Below are positions 1 through 8,532 of a DNA stretch of 64,000 nt, one piece after another. The stretch is from Paenibacillus pasadenensis DSM 19293 (GTDB lineage Bacteria; Bacillota; Bacilli; Paenibacillales; Paenibacillaceae), in the NCBI RefSeq assembly GCF_000422485.1, contig NZ_AULW01000015.1:124001-188000 (forward strand), written 5' to 3'. The notes below the pieces were generated by a model. That model was not told the DNA's origin and did no database searches. It saw only the letters and a program-made list of their open reading frames with translations. The position numbers and the translations under genes are program-made. Numbering within the stretch: the first letter of the stretch is position 1; each line of letters begins with the position of its first letter.

Positions 1-308
1 GCGGCGGCGGCGGTTCCGTCCGTCGAGCCGTCGTCGACGACGACGATGTCCGCTTGAACCGTCTGGCCGAGCAGCAGCGGCAGCAGCGCCTCGAGATTGC
101 GAGCCTCGTCGCGCGCCGGAATGACGACGCTCCAGCGCCCGGCCTGCGCTGCCTCCTTGTCCGCAGACGAGCCAGCCTCGCGGAAAGATTCATTTGCCCC
201 CGCCGGCTCGAGCTCGCTCCCGAGCTTTGACGCCGTCAGCCGCCGCTCGGCCAGCAGCAGCCTGCCAAGCGCCAGCAGCCCGAAGGTCAGCCACCATCCT
301 GCATCCAT
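1..308 (-). CDS. crtQ: Glycosyltransferase family 2, N-terminal part (CrtQ-like), runs off the left edge
   Basis: Only about the first 102 codons are inside the window. The ATG at 308 follows a GGGGAGGG ribosome site. Residues 1-20 form a hydrophobic segment (WWLTFGLLALGRLLLA) that would anchor the protein in the membrane. A GT2 nucleotide-sugar fold then begins with SVVIPARDE and continues to the VVVDDGSTDGT motif, which binds the nucleotide diphosphate. The arrangement resembles CrtQ, the staphyloxanthin-pathway enzyme that glucosylates diaponeurosporenoate. The divergent neighbour is crtP, which supports a carotenoid role by context. The rest of the protein is not visible, so another GT2 substrate cannot be excluded. 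Confidence 0.75.
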   Translation of the reverse strand, partial: MDAGWWLTFGLLALGRLLLAERRLTASKLGSELEPAGANESFREAGSSADKEAAQAGRWSVVIPARDEARNLEALLPLLLGQTVQADIVVVDDGSTDGTAAA

Positions 309-483
309 GCCAGTCCCTCCCCGTTTCGTACGATGCTTGATTTTTTGCCCCCCGCCGCGTATTCGCGGAGCGAAAAGCGCCCACAATGGGTAAAAGAGGA
401 AATCGGGAGATTTGCCCGGTCCTAAGCTAGTATGGACGATCCATCGCCCGTCAAAACCGCATGGACTAGAGGAGGAGCTAGAG

Positions 484-1983
484 TTGAAAAAAACGATCAT
501 CGTCGTCGGAGGCGGCCTGGCCGGCCTGTCGGCTGCGATCCGCCTGAGCGCGGACGGCCACCAGGTCACCGTGCTCGAAAAGAACGAGCGCGCCGGAGGC
601 AAGCTGAACATCCGTTCCGGCAAAGGCTACCGGTTCGACACCGGTCCGTCGATTCTGACGATGCCCTGGACGCTGGAGCAGCTGTTCCGCTCCGCCGGCC
701 GCGACCTGCATGACTATGTCCAGCTGAAGCGCGTCGAGCCGCAGTGGCGCGGCCTGTACGAGGACGGCGCGACGCTCGATCTCGTCGGCGACCTGCCGCA
801 GATGCTGGAGGCGATCGGAGAGCTGTCGCCGGACGACCGCGAGCGCTTCCTCGGCTATTTGGACTACAGCCGCAAGCAGTACGATCTGAGCCTGAAAAGC
901 TTTTACAGCCGCTCGCTGTCCGGCCTGCCGGACCTGCGCCAGCAGCATACGCTCAAGGAGCTGCTCGCGATGGATCCGATGAAGACGACCGCGCAGCTGA
1001 CCGCCCAGCATCTGAAGCATCCGCAGCTGCGCCAGATCTTCAATTTCTTCACGATGTATGTCGGCTCCTCCCCGTACGCCGCGCCGGCCGTGCTCTCGCA
1101 GCTGACGTACGTGCAGATGGGGCTCGGCATCTACTTCGTCGAAGGCGGGATGTACGAGATCGCCCGCGCCGAGCTGCGGCTGCTCGAGGAGCTCGGCGCC
1201 CAGGTGCGCACGGGAGCCGAGGCGGCGGACATCCTCGAAGCCGGCGGCCGGGCCGTCGGCGTGCGTCTGGCGAGCGGCGAGGAGCTGCGCGCCGATGCCG
1301 TCGTCTGCAACCTGGAGGCGATCCCGGCCCATCGCTCGCTGCTGCGGGACGTGCCGGGCGCCGATCGCCAGGCGGAGAAGCTCGCCAAGTATGAGCCGGC
1401 CGTATCCGGGCATGTGCTGCTGCTCGGCGTGAACCGCAGCTACGAGGCGTTCAAGCATCACAACTTCTTTTTCTCCCGCGATCCGGAGCGCGAGTTCCAC
1501 GACATGTTCGTCGGCAAGATTCCGACTGACGACCCGACCGTCTACGTCGGCATCTCGTCCAAGACCGACCCGTCGCAGGCGCCGGAAGGCTGCGAGAACT
1601 GGTTCGTGCTGACGCATGTGCCGCCGCTGCGCGAGGGCGAGAGCTGGGAAGCCCATCGCTCCCGCTACCGCGAGCTCGTGCTGGACAAGCTCGAGCGGAT
1701 GGGCGCCGACGGGCTCCGCGGGCATATCGAGTACGAGGAGCAGTTCATTCCGGACGATCTGCAGCAGCTGTACGGAGCGAACGGCGGCTCCATCTACGGC
1801 GTCGTCACCGACCGCAAGCTGAACGGCGGCTTCAAGATTCCGAGCCGCAGCCCGCTGCTCGGCGGCCTCTACTTCGTCGGCGGCTCCACGCATCCCGGCG
1901 GCGGCGTGCCGATGGTGACGCTGAGCGGCCAGCTGACGGCGGACCTGATCCGCGAGGATCTGTCCGCCTCCGAGGCGATGTAG
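484..1983 (+). CDS. crtP: 4,4'-diapolycopene/diaponeurosporene oxygenase, CrtP type (phytoene desaturase superfamily)
   Basis: This 499-residue flavoprotein oxidises the terminal methyl groups of C30 carotenoids in the membrane. The dinucleotide-binding motif GGGLAGLSAAIRL lies at about residues 7-19, followed by LEKNERAGGKLN. The C-terminal FAD segment is YFVGGSTHPGGGVPMV. YVGSSPYAAPAVLS and YEPAVSGHVLLLGV match CrtP (CrtNb) as I remember it better than the CrtN desaturase. I chose the TTG at 484 because GGAGG lies 8 bases upstream; the open frame continues upstream of it without a ribosome site. The gene diverges from a crtQ-like glycosyltransferase. CrtM and CrtN are not in the window, so the final pigment is unknown. 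Confidence 0.88.
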   Translation: MKKTIIVVGGGLAGLSAAIRLSADGHQVTVLEKNERAGGKLNIRSGKGYRFDTGPSILTMPWTLEQLFRSAGRDLHDYVQLKRVEPQWRGLYEDGATLDLVGDLPQMLEAIGELSPDDRERFLGYLDYSRKQYDLSLKSFYSRSLSGLPDLRQQHTLKELLAMDPMKTTAQLTAQHLKHPQLRQIFNFFTMYVGSSPYAAPAVLSQLTYVQMGLGIYFVEGGMYEIARAELRLLEELGAQVRTGAEAADILEAGGRAVGVRLASGEELRADAVVCNLEAIPAHRSLLRDVPGADRQAEKLAKYEPAVSGHVLLLGVNRSYEAFKHHNFFFSRDPEREFHDMFVGKIPTDDPTVYVGISSKTDPSQAPEGCENWFVLTHVPPLREGESWEAHRSRYRELVLDKLERMGADGLRGHIEYEEQFIPDDLQQLYGANGGSIYGVVTDRKLNGGFKIPSRSPLLGGLYFVGGSTHPGGGVPMVTLSGQLTADLIREDLSASEAM

Positions 1984-2027
1984 TCCAGCCGACGCTAGAG
2001 CGTGCCGAGGGTGACCGATTCCGCTTG

Positions 2028-2079
2028 AAAAAGGGCTTTCGCCGGACCGATCCACGGTCGCGGCGAAAGCCCTTTTTTT
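2028..2079 (+). terminator. Intrinsic terminator after crtP
   Basis: A long hairpin with arms AAGGGCTTTCGCC and GGCGAAAGCCCTT is followed by a run of seven T. It starts about 45 bases after the crtP stop. A-rich sequence before the stem means it may also act on minus-strand transcripts arriving from the mrp side. Confidence 0.85.
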
Positions 2080-2092
2080 GACGTCCGTCCAC

Positions 2093-2332
2093 TCAGCGCC
2101 TGAACGAAGAAGTCGGCTTGCCCGTCTCGCGACGGCCGGCCTCGGACTTCCGCCGGCTTTTGCGGCGGCGATACGGAAGCGTCCATCGCGGCCGCTCTTC
2201 GAGCAGCGACAGCGACAGCCGGGCGAAGCCGAGGAATAGAGCCATGCCGAGCGAATAAATTCCGAACGGCCCTAGAAAAAACAGCACATACAGCAGCAAT
2301 AAGATTCCAACGCGTCCGCACAAGGCCAGCAT
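2093..2332 (-). CDS. Small hypothetical membrane protein
   Basis: A 79-residue frame begins with an ATG preceded by GGAG at a loose spacing. Residues 5-37 are strongly hydrophobic (for example ILLLLYVLFFLGPFGIY), giving one or two membrane segments. The C-terminal 30 residues are rich in Arg, Lys and Ser. It follows mrpG by 150 bases and precedes the crtP terminator, so it may be read with the mrp operon. I do not recognise a family. The clean hydrophobic/basic split favours a real gene, but its small size keeps confidence moderate. Confidence 0.5.
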   Translation of the reverse strand: MLALCGRVGILLLLYVLFFLGPFGIYSLGMALFLGFARLSLSLLEERPRWTLPYRRRKSRRKSEAGRRETGKPTSSFRR

Positions 2333-2482
2333 GCCGATTCAGCTTCTCCATTCCGAAAAGAAATAAGACCTTCAGGCTTTCTGCATGAATAGGCATATTT
2401 TACCACAATATTCTGGAAAGGACAGTGGTTTCTTCTCTTTTTTCCATTTTCCAGGAGAAATTCCGGATCGGCGGGCAGCGGC

Positions 2483-2875
2483 TCAGCGCAGCTTATCCCG
2501 TATTTCCGCTTGCTTCTTGGCCTGCGCCCGTTCCTGCTGCAGCGCCTCCTTGAGATCGTCGCGCGTGCTCCGCTCCCACAGGCGGACGCCGGTCCGGTAA
2601 GCGGCGCGGGCATTGAGATGCCCGGCCACCGGGCCGGTCAGGAAGACGAAGACGATGCCGAGCAGCAGCTTGACGCTGACGACGTCGTGGACGAACGTGT
2701 AATAAAGGAAAGCGCCGGTCAGGATGAACAGCACGCCGAGCGTAGCGCTTTTGGTCGCCGCATGGGAGCGCAGGTAGACGTCCGGCAGCCGGATCAGGCC
2801 GAAGGCGCTGAACAGGCTGAGCACGGAGCCGAACAGGACGATGACGGCCGAGCCGATCGCGAGCGCCTCATTCAT
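2483..2875 (-). CDS. mrpG: Mrp cation/proton antiporter subunit G
   Basis: This 130-residue membrane protein is the last subunit of the seven-subunit Mrp complex, which exchanges cytoplasmic Na+ for external H+. It has three hydrophobic segments and the family signatures LIRLPDVYLRSHAATK (residues 27-42) and FLTGPVAGHLNARAAY. It is slightly longer than Bacillus MrpG, with a charged tail rich in Gln, Arg and Lys. The ATG lies 8 bases inside the end of mrpF, which implies coupled translation. Confidence 0.95.
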   Translation of the reverse strand: MNEALAIGSAVIVLFGSVLSLFSAFGLIRLPDVYLRSHAATKSATLGVLFILTGAFLYYTFVHDVVSVKLLLGIVFVFLTGPVAGHLNARAAYRTGVRLWERSTRDDLKEALQQERAQAKKQAEIRDKLR

Positions 2876-3143
2876 CCTCCATCACCGCCCCTCTCTCGAT
2901 ATAGCGCGCGAAGGCGGTCGTGCCGATGAAGCTGACGATGCCGATGACGAGGATGATGTCGAAGTAGACGGTCGTTCCCTGCAGCATGCCAAATACGGCG
3001 ATCATCGACAGCAGCAGGATGCCGATCGTATCGAGCGCGGCGATCCGGTCGGATACGGAAGGGCCTTTGAGCAGCCGGTACATGCAGCCCGCGATCGAAA
3101 GCATGAGCAGGACAAGCGACGCTTGCAGCAGCAGATCGACCAT
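2868..3143 (-). CDS. mrpF: Mrp cation/proton antiporter subunit F
   Basis: A 91-residue protein with three predicted membrane helices and the typical family segment RLLKGPSVSDRIAALDTIG at residues 23-41. Its start overlaps the mrpE stop (TGATG), and its end overlaps the mrpG start by 8 bases. It acts as a structural subunit of the Mrp antiporter in the cytoplasmic membrane. Confidence 0.95.
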   Translation of the reverse strand: MVDLLLQASLVLLMLSIAGCMYRLLKGPSVSDRIAALDTIGILLLSMIAVFGMLQGTTVYFDIILVIGIVSFIGTTAFARYIERGAVMEDE

Positions 3144-3619
3144 CAGCGCGTCACCTCCATGATCGCCCGCTCGAACGTCGAGCGGATCTGCTGACGCAGC
3201 TGCTCGGCGTCGCCGATATCCATCGCGTGGATGTACAGCGTCCGATGGTCGTCCGCCACGTCGAGCGTCAGCGTGCCGGGCGTGAGGCAGATGAGGCAGG
3301 CGAGCAGCGTCAGCTCCCCGTCGCTCTTGAGCCGCGTCTCCATCGCCACGATGCCGGGCCGGATCGTCAGCTTCGGCTTCAGGATCTGATAGATGACCGT
3401 GAAGCTGGACAGGAACAGCTCGCGGATGAAGATGAGGAGCAGGACGAGCACGGCCTTCACCTTGCGCAGGTAGAAGTCCCGCTTGAGGAAGCGGTTGAGC
3501 AGGCCGATGAACAAGAGCCCGAGCCCGAAGCCGGCCGCGAAGCGGGTAAAGCTGAGATCGTCATAGAGAAACATCCAGAGGAACGCGATCAGCAGGTTGA
3601 TGAGAAACTGGGAAGCCAT
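3143..3619 (-). CDS. mrpE: Mrp cation/proton antiporter subunit E
   Basis: 158 residues, matching the family length. Hydrophobic N-terminal helices (residues 5-45 and about 54-75) are followed by a soluble domain containing LTLLACLICLTPGTLTLDV, the conserved MrpE core. The ATG has a GAAGGAG site. The gene begins 7 bases after mrpD ends and overlaps mrpF by one base, within a tightly packed operon. Confidence 0.95.
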   Translation of the reverse strand: MASQFLINLLIAFLWMFLYDDLSFTRFAAGFGLGLLFIGLLNRFLKRDFYLRKVKAVLVLLLIFIRELFLSSFTVIYQILKPKLTIRPGIVAMETRLKSDGELTLLACLICLTPGTLTLDVADDHRTLYIHAMDIGDAEQLRQQIRSTFERAIMEVTR

Positions 3620-3625
3620 TCGGGC

Positions 3626-5116
3626 TCACTCCTTCCACACGGCGTCGATATAGTCGGACGGCGAGACGAGCGTGCGCGCCGCCTCCGCGGATGCCTGGAC
3701 CATCCACTCCGAGCCAAGGCCCATGAGCACGACGAGCAGGCAGAGCGCCGCGGCGCAAGCGGTATGAGCCCTCGAAACGCGGGCCTCCTCCGCCGGAATC
3801 GGCAACGACGCCGGCGCTTCTCCCCAGAAAGCACGCATGAACAGCCGCACGAGCGCATACAGGACGACGAGGCTCGTCGCCAGCGAGATGCCGGCGAGCA
3901 GATGCGAGCCGGCCTCCAAGCCGCCTTGCACGAGCAGCAGCTTGCCGCCGAAGCCGCTGAGCGGCGGAATGCCGGCCGCAGCGAGCGAGGCGACGAGGAA
4001 CATCCAGCCGACGAGCGGCAGCCGCCCGATCAGTCCCCCCATCTCGTCCAGGCGGCCGCTGCCGGCCGCGCGGATCATCATCCCGGCGAGCAGGAACAGC
4101 AGCGCCTTGACGGCCATGTCGTGGATCAGGTAAAAGACGGCGCCCTGCAGCGATTTTTCGCCGGAGACCGCCAGCCCGAAGGCGAGGAAGCCGACGCTGA
4201 TGACGATGTTGTAGTTCAGGATGCGCATGACGTCCTTGCTCGCGAGCGCTCCGGCCGCTCCGAGCAGCATCGTCGCTCCGGCCATCCAGGCGATCCACTC
4301 CTGCGCGGCGAATCCGTGCCCGGCGGGGAAGATGAGCGTGAACGTGCGGATGAGCGCGTACAGCCCGACCTTGGTGAGCAGCGCGGCGAACAGCGCGGAA
4401 ACGGCCGCCGGCGGCGCCTCGTACGCCTCCGGCAGCCAGAAGAACAGGAACAGGCCGGCTTTGAGCGAGAACACGATCAGGAAGAACACCGACAGGACGT
4501 CCAGCATGCCGCCGGAGCCGGCCTCGGCGATGCGGGCCGACAGCTGCGCCATGTTGAGCGTGCCGATCATCCCGTACAGGTAGGCGACGCCGGCCACGAA
4601 CAGCGTCGAGGAGACGATATTGACGAGCATGTAGCCGAGCGTCGCCTTCAGCTGCCGCTTCGTGCCGCCCAGCACGAGCAGCGCGTACGAGGAGATGAGC
4701 ATCACCTCGAAGCAGACGAACAGGTTGAACAGGTCGCCGGTCAGGAACGAGCCGTTCACCCCGGCGAGCAGGAAATTCAGGAACGGGTAGAAATAGAACT
4801 TTTCCCGCTCCGGTCCGACCGTCCCCATCGCATAGGCGAGGCAAAAGCCGGTCGTGACGCTGGCGGCGGTCACGAGCAGCGCGGCAAAAAAATCGGCGGC
4901 GAAGACGATGCCGAACGGCGCGGCCCAGCCGCCCATCGCCAGCGTCTGCATGCCGTCCGAGCCCGCCCTCGCGAGCAAGAGCGCGCTGGCCGCCGCTGTC
5001 ACGGCGATGCCGGCGGCGCTGATCAGGCGCTGCAGGATCACCTTTTCCTTGAAGAAGAGCAGCAGCACGGCCGTGCACAGCGGCAGCAGCAGCGGCAGCA
5101 CGACAAGATTAGTCAT
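3626..5116 (-). CDS. mrpD: Mrp cation/proton antiporter subunit D (proton-channel homologue of complex I subunits)
   Basis: A 496-residue polytopic protein of the proton-translocating NADH dehydrogenase subunit family. The two key residues known from alkaliphile MrpD are at the same numbers: Glu137 in NLFVCFEVMLISSY and Lys219 in FSLKAGLFLFFWLPEAYEA. This strongly suggests a functional proton path. The ATG follows CAGGAGGG and overlaps the end of mrpC by 8 bases. Confidence 0.97.
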   Translation of the reverse strand: MTNLVVLPLLLPLCTAVLLLFFKEKVILQRLISAAGIAVTAAASALLLARAGSDGMQTLAMGGWAAPFGIVFAADFFAALLVTAASVTTGFCLAYAMGTVGPEREKFYFYPFLNFLLAGVNGSFLTGDLFNLFVCFEVMLISSYALLVLGGTKRQLKATLGYMLVNIVSSTLFVAGVAYLYGMIGTLNMAQLSARIAEAGSGGMLDVLSVFFLIVFSLKAGLFLFFWLPEAYEAPPAAVSALFAALLTKVGLYALIRTFTLIFPAGHGFAAQEWIAWMAGATMLLGAAGALASKDVMRILNYNIVISVGFLAFGLAVSGEKSLQGAVFYLIHDMAVKALLFLLAGMMIRAAGSGRLDEMGGLIGRLPLVGWMFLVASLAAAGIPPLSGFGGKLLLVQGGLEAGSHLLAGISLATSLVVLYALVRLFMRAFWGEAPASLPIPAEEARVSRAHTACAAALCLLVVLMGLGSEWMVQASAEAARTLVSPSDYIDAVWKE

Positions 5117-5447
5117 TCGCTTCCCTCCTGAGCTGCTCGGTATCGTCGGTGCCGATGGATTTGTACGCCTTGTAGGCGAGGACGAAGTAGAGCGACGTGA
5201 CGCCGAAGCTGATGACGATCGACGTCAGGATGAGCGCCTGCGGCAGCGGGTCGACGTAGCGCTCGGCATGCTCGCCGAGCAGCGGCGCCGCTCCGCGCTT
5301 GAGGCCGGACATCGTCAGCAGCAGCAGATGGACGCTATGCGTCAGCAGCGACAGGCCGAGGATGACGCGCAGCAGGCTGCGGGCCAGGATCATGTAGACG
5401 CCGACGCCGAACAGGGCGCCGACGGCGAGCGCGAGCAGCAGCTCCAT
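5109..5447 (-). CDS. mrpC: Mrp cation/proton antiporter subunit C
   Basis: A 112-residue, three-helix protein homologous to NuoK. The signature GLSLLTHSVHLLLL is followed by DPLPQALILTSIVISFG. The ATG comes directly after the stop codon of the fused mrpA-mrpB gene, so the two are translationally linked. There is no separate mrpB between them because MrpB is fused to MrpA here. Confidence 0.96.
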   Translation of the reverse strand: MELLLALAVGALFGVGVYMILARSLLRVILGLSLLTHSVHLLLLTMSGLKRGAAPLLGEHAERYVDPLPQALILTSIVISFGVTSLYFVLAYKAYKSIGTDDTEQLRREAND

Positions 5448-8300
5448 TTATTTGTCCCTCCCGATCGCCAGAATGATCGTCATCGTGATGCCGACGACGG
5501 TGAAGTAGACGCCCAGATCGAACAGCACGGCGGTCGCCAGCTCGTTCTGGCCGAAAAACGGCAGCTGCGCGTAGCCGAACGCATGGCTCAGGAACGGCTT
5601 GCCGAAGGCGAACGAGCCGATGCCGGTCAGCAGCGCGAGCGAGATGCCGCAGGCGCTGACGATGCGGAAGTCGACCGGCAGCGCCTTGCGGATCGTGCGC
5701 ACGCCGAACGCGATGCTCATGAGCACGAGCGCCGAGGCGGTCATGAGCGCTCCGATGAAGCCGCCGCCCGGCTGATGGTGTCCGGCGAACAGCAGGTAGA
5801 GCGAGAACGTCAGGATGAGGAACAGGATGACCTTGGCCAGCGTCTGCAGGATGACGTCGTTGCTGCGCGCGTCCTCGTAGACGAGGCGGAACTCGCTTTC
5901 CCGCAAGCCGCTGCCCTCCTCCTCCGCCTCGCCCGGCCATTTGAGCCGGATGATCGCATAGATCGCGTAGGAGGCGATGCCGAGCACGACGATTTCGAGC
6001 ATCGTATCGAAGCCGCGGAAGTCGACCAAAATGACGTTCACGACATTTTTGCCTCCGGCCAGCTCATAGCTGTTGCGGAGATAAAAGTCGGAGATCGAGC
6101 CGAACTTCCGGTCCGAGAGCGCGCCGAGCGCGACCAGCGTCATGGCGAGGCCGGCCGCGCCGGCGATCAGGCCGCTGGCCAGCTTCGTCCGGCGGGCGAC
6201 GCGCTCCCGCTTGAGCGCCGGCAGATGATAGAAGCAGAGCAGGAACAGCGTGACGGATACCGTCTCGACGATCATCTGCGTCAGCGCCAGGTCCGGCGCG
6301 CGGAACAGGACGAAGAACAGCACGACCATATAGCCGACCGTGCCGGTCAGGATGATCGCCATCATCCGCGACTGCGCGAACGGAACGGCGAGCGTGGCCG
6401 CGATCAGCGCGAGCACGGCGATGCCCTCGAACAGCGTCACCGGCGCCATGCCGGACAGGACGACCGAAATGTCTCCGGCCAAGGCGGCCGCGATGGCCAG
6501 GAACGCGGCCAGCACGACGAAGATGTAGCCGGCGCTGCGGCGCATCCCTCCGTCCATGTATGCGGCTGTCAGCTTTTCCGAGCCGGCGTCGAGTCCGCGC
6601 AGCAGGCGCTCGTACATGCCGTTCCAGCTCAGGGGCAGCCGGATGGTCCGGTGCAGCGGCGCCCAGCGCGGCGCGGCGTACAGCAGCAGGCCGCCGACGG
6701 CGAATACGGCGGCCGTCAGCAGCAGCTCCGGCGTGACGCCATGCCATAGGGCAAGCTCGCCGTAAGCGTCCGGCGCTGCGGGATGCATCGACAGCAGCGC
6801 CGGCTGCAGCAGCCCCGGCGCCACCAGCGCCGGAGCCAGGCCGAGCAGCAGCGCCGCGGCGGCGAGCACGAGCGGCGGCGCCAGCAAGCCCCAGGACGGC
6901 TCATGGACGGCGGCCTCCCGCGTCTCGCGCGCCGGTCCGCCGAACGTGCGCCAGGCGAAGATGCCGCTGTAGACGAAGGTGAACGCGCTGGCCGTCCAGG
7001 CGACGGCCGGCACGAGCAGCGCGGCCAGGCTCCCCTCGCCCGCCCGATAGGCGTTCAGCGCCGAGCCGAAAAACAGCTCCTTGCTGAGGAAGCCGCCCAG
7101 CGGCGGCACGCCGGCCATCGACAGCGACGCCGCGAGCGAGACCGCGAACGTGACGGGCATGAACCGGATCAAGCCGCCGAGCCGCCGCAGGTCGCGCGTG
7201 CCGGTCTCGTGGTCGACGATGCCCGCCGTCATGAACAGCGCGCCCTTGAACGCCGCATGGTTGAGCAGATGCAGCAGCCCGGCCGCGGCTGCGGCCGCTC
7301 CGTAAGCGGCGTAAGGCGAGGCCGAGCCGGCCGGATAGACCGAGCCGAGCCCGATCAGCGCCGTCACGAGGCCGAGCTGGCTGATCGTCGAATAGGCGAG
7401 CAGCGCCTTCAGGTCGGTCTGCTTGATCGCGCGGAAGCTGCCGTAGACGAGCGTGGCGAGGCCGACTGCCGTGAGCGAGCCGTACCAGAGCTGCTGGCCG
7501 GCGAACAGCGGCGTCAGCCGCGCGGCCAGGTAGAGGCCGGCCTTGACCATCGTCGCGGAGTGCAGGTAGGCGCTGACCGGCGTCGGCGCTTCCATCGCGT
7601 CCGGCAGCCAGATGTGGAACGGGAACTGGGCCGACTTGGTGAATACGCCGAGCAGGATGAGCCCCATCGCCGGCAAGAGCAGCGGGCTGGCGGCGAGCGC
7701 CTCCGCCGAGCCGATCAGCTCCGAGACGCGCAGGCTGTCCCCGGCGATGCCGAGCAGCAGGAAGCCGGCCAGCATCGCGAGTCCGCCCATGCCGGTCACG
7801 AGCAGCGATTTGAGCGCGCCGTCCAGCGAAGCCTGCCGTCGATGCCAGAAGGCGATGAGCAGGAACGAGCTGACGCTCGTCAGCTCCCAGAACCCGTAGA
7901 GGACGATCAGATGATCCGACAGCACGACGCCGAGCATCGCTCCCATGAACAGCAGCAGGCAGGCGTAGAAGCGGCCGACCGCCTCGCGGCGGCGGTCCAG
8001 GTAAAAGATCGAATAGAGCACGACAAGCGCTCCGATGCCGCTGATGAGCAAGGCGAACAGCATCGCCAGGCCGTCGAGCCGAAGCTCGAGATTGACGCCG
8101 AGGCTCGGCATCCACGGCATGGAGGCGGAAAGCGGCGCGCCATCCCCGGCGGTCCGCAGCCGAAGGAAGCCCGCGAGCAGCAGAAGCGGGCCGGCGAGGG
8201 CGATCCAGCCCGCGTGCAGCCTAGGCGCGAGCCGGCTCAGCCAAGGAAGCGCGGCCGCCAGCAGGAAAGGGAGAAGCAAAAGGACATGAAGCAATGGCAA
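5448..8300 (-). CDS. mrpA: Mrp cation/proton antiporter, fused subunits A and B
   Basis: This 950-residue protein opens the operon. Residues 1 to about 800 are MrpA (NuoL-like), with the conserved Glu139 in LYGFWELTSVSSF and the proton-channel segment FPFHIWLPDAMEAPTPVSA. From about residue 805 the sequence is MrpB, shown by LLFAGHHQPGGGFIGALM and FDLGVYFTVVGITMT. Bacillus encodes these as two genes of about 800 and 140 residues, so the length equals a clean fusion. Some proteobacterial Pha/Mrp systems are known to carry an A-B fusion. I chose the TTG at 8300 because AAGGAGG lies 7 bases upstream. The complex supports Na+ and pH homeostasis. Confidence 0.95.
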   Translation of the reverse strand: MPLLHVLLLLPFLLAAALPWLSRLAPRLHAGWIALAGPLLLLAGFLRLRTAGDGAPLSASMPWMPSLGVNLELRLDGLAMLFALLISGIGALVVLYSIFYLDRRREAVGRFYACLLLFMGAMLGVVLSDHLIVLYGFWELTSVSSFLLIAFWHRRQASLDGALKSLLVTGMGGLAMLAGFLLLGIAGDSLRVSELIGSAEALAASPLLLPAMGLILLGVFTKSAQFPFHIWLPDAMEAPTPVSAYLHSATMVKAGLYLAARLTPLFAGQQLWYGSLTAVGLATLVYGSFRAIKQTDLKALLAYSTISQLGLVTALIGLGSVYPAGSASPYAAYGAAAAAAGLLHLLNHAAFKGALFMTAGIVDHETGTRDLRRLGGLIRFMPVTFAVSLAASLSMAGVPPLGGFLSKELFFGSALNAYRAGEGSLAALLVPAVAWTASAFTFVYSGIFAWRTFGGPARETREAAVHEPSWGLLAPPLVLAAAALLLGLAPALVAPGLLQPALLSMHPAAPDAYGELALWHGVTPELLLTAAVFAVGGLLLYAAPRWAPLHRTIRLPLSWNGMYERLLRGLDAGSEKLTAAYMDGGMRRSAGYIFVVLAAFLAIAAALAGDISVVLSGMAPVTLFEGIAVLALIAATLAVPFAQSRMMAIILTGTVGYMVVLFFVLFRAPDLALTQMIVETVSVTLFLLCFYHLPALKRERVARRTKLASGLIAGAAGLAMTLVALGALSDRKFGSISDFYLRNSYELAGGKNVVNVILVDFRGFDTMLEIVVLGIASYAIYAIIRLKWPGEAEEEGSGLRESEFRLVYEDARSNDVILQTLAKVILFLILTFSLYLLFAGHHQPGGGFIGALMTASALVLMSIAFGVRTIRKALPVDFRIVSACGISLALLTGIGSFAFGKPFLSHAFGYAQLPFFGQNELATAVLFDLGVYFTVVGITMTIILAIGRDK

Positions 8301-8401
8301 GATAGAGCCTCCTTACGTTCGGAATGACGCTTGGCATTCCTTCCAGTATTTCCTGATGCGCCCGAAAAAACAGGCCGATAGCCCCCTTTACCCGGAAAAT
8401 G

Positions 8402-8431
8402 ACAAAAAGAGCCCGCTGGTGGCAGGCTCCT
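8402..8431 (-). terminator. Intrinsic terminator after nos
   Basis: On the minus strand GAGCCTGCC and its partner GGGCTC form an imperfect stem followed by TTTTTG. It sits about 100 bases after the nos stop and upstream of the mrp operon, separating the two transcription units. The interval 8301-8401 must hold the mrp promoter, but I could not assign a convincing -35/-10 pair. Confidence 0.65.
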
Positions 8432-8532
8432 CCGATAGAACGTATCGTATTTTCCGGTATAAACAAGTTAGGCAGTAGGAATATTGTATCGAATTCCAGC
8501 GCAGCGTGTCAACCGTTTTTGAGCGAGGCCGC

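Noticed and set aside
1984-2027. CTAGAGCGTG word after crtP as a second copy of the 23.2-kb element
   Set aside because: Only about ten bases agree and no second end is seen; chance similarity is likely.
3227-8327. Long plus-strand open frames across the mrp operon (500-630 codons)
   Set aside because: They mirror the minus-strand Mrp genes, are rich in Arg/Asp/Gln/Glu as expected from antisense reading of high-GC codons, and match no family. The Mrp genes have clear motifs.
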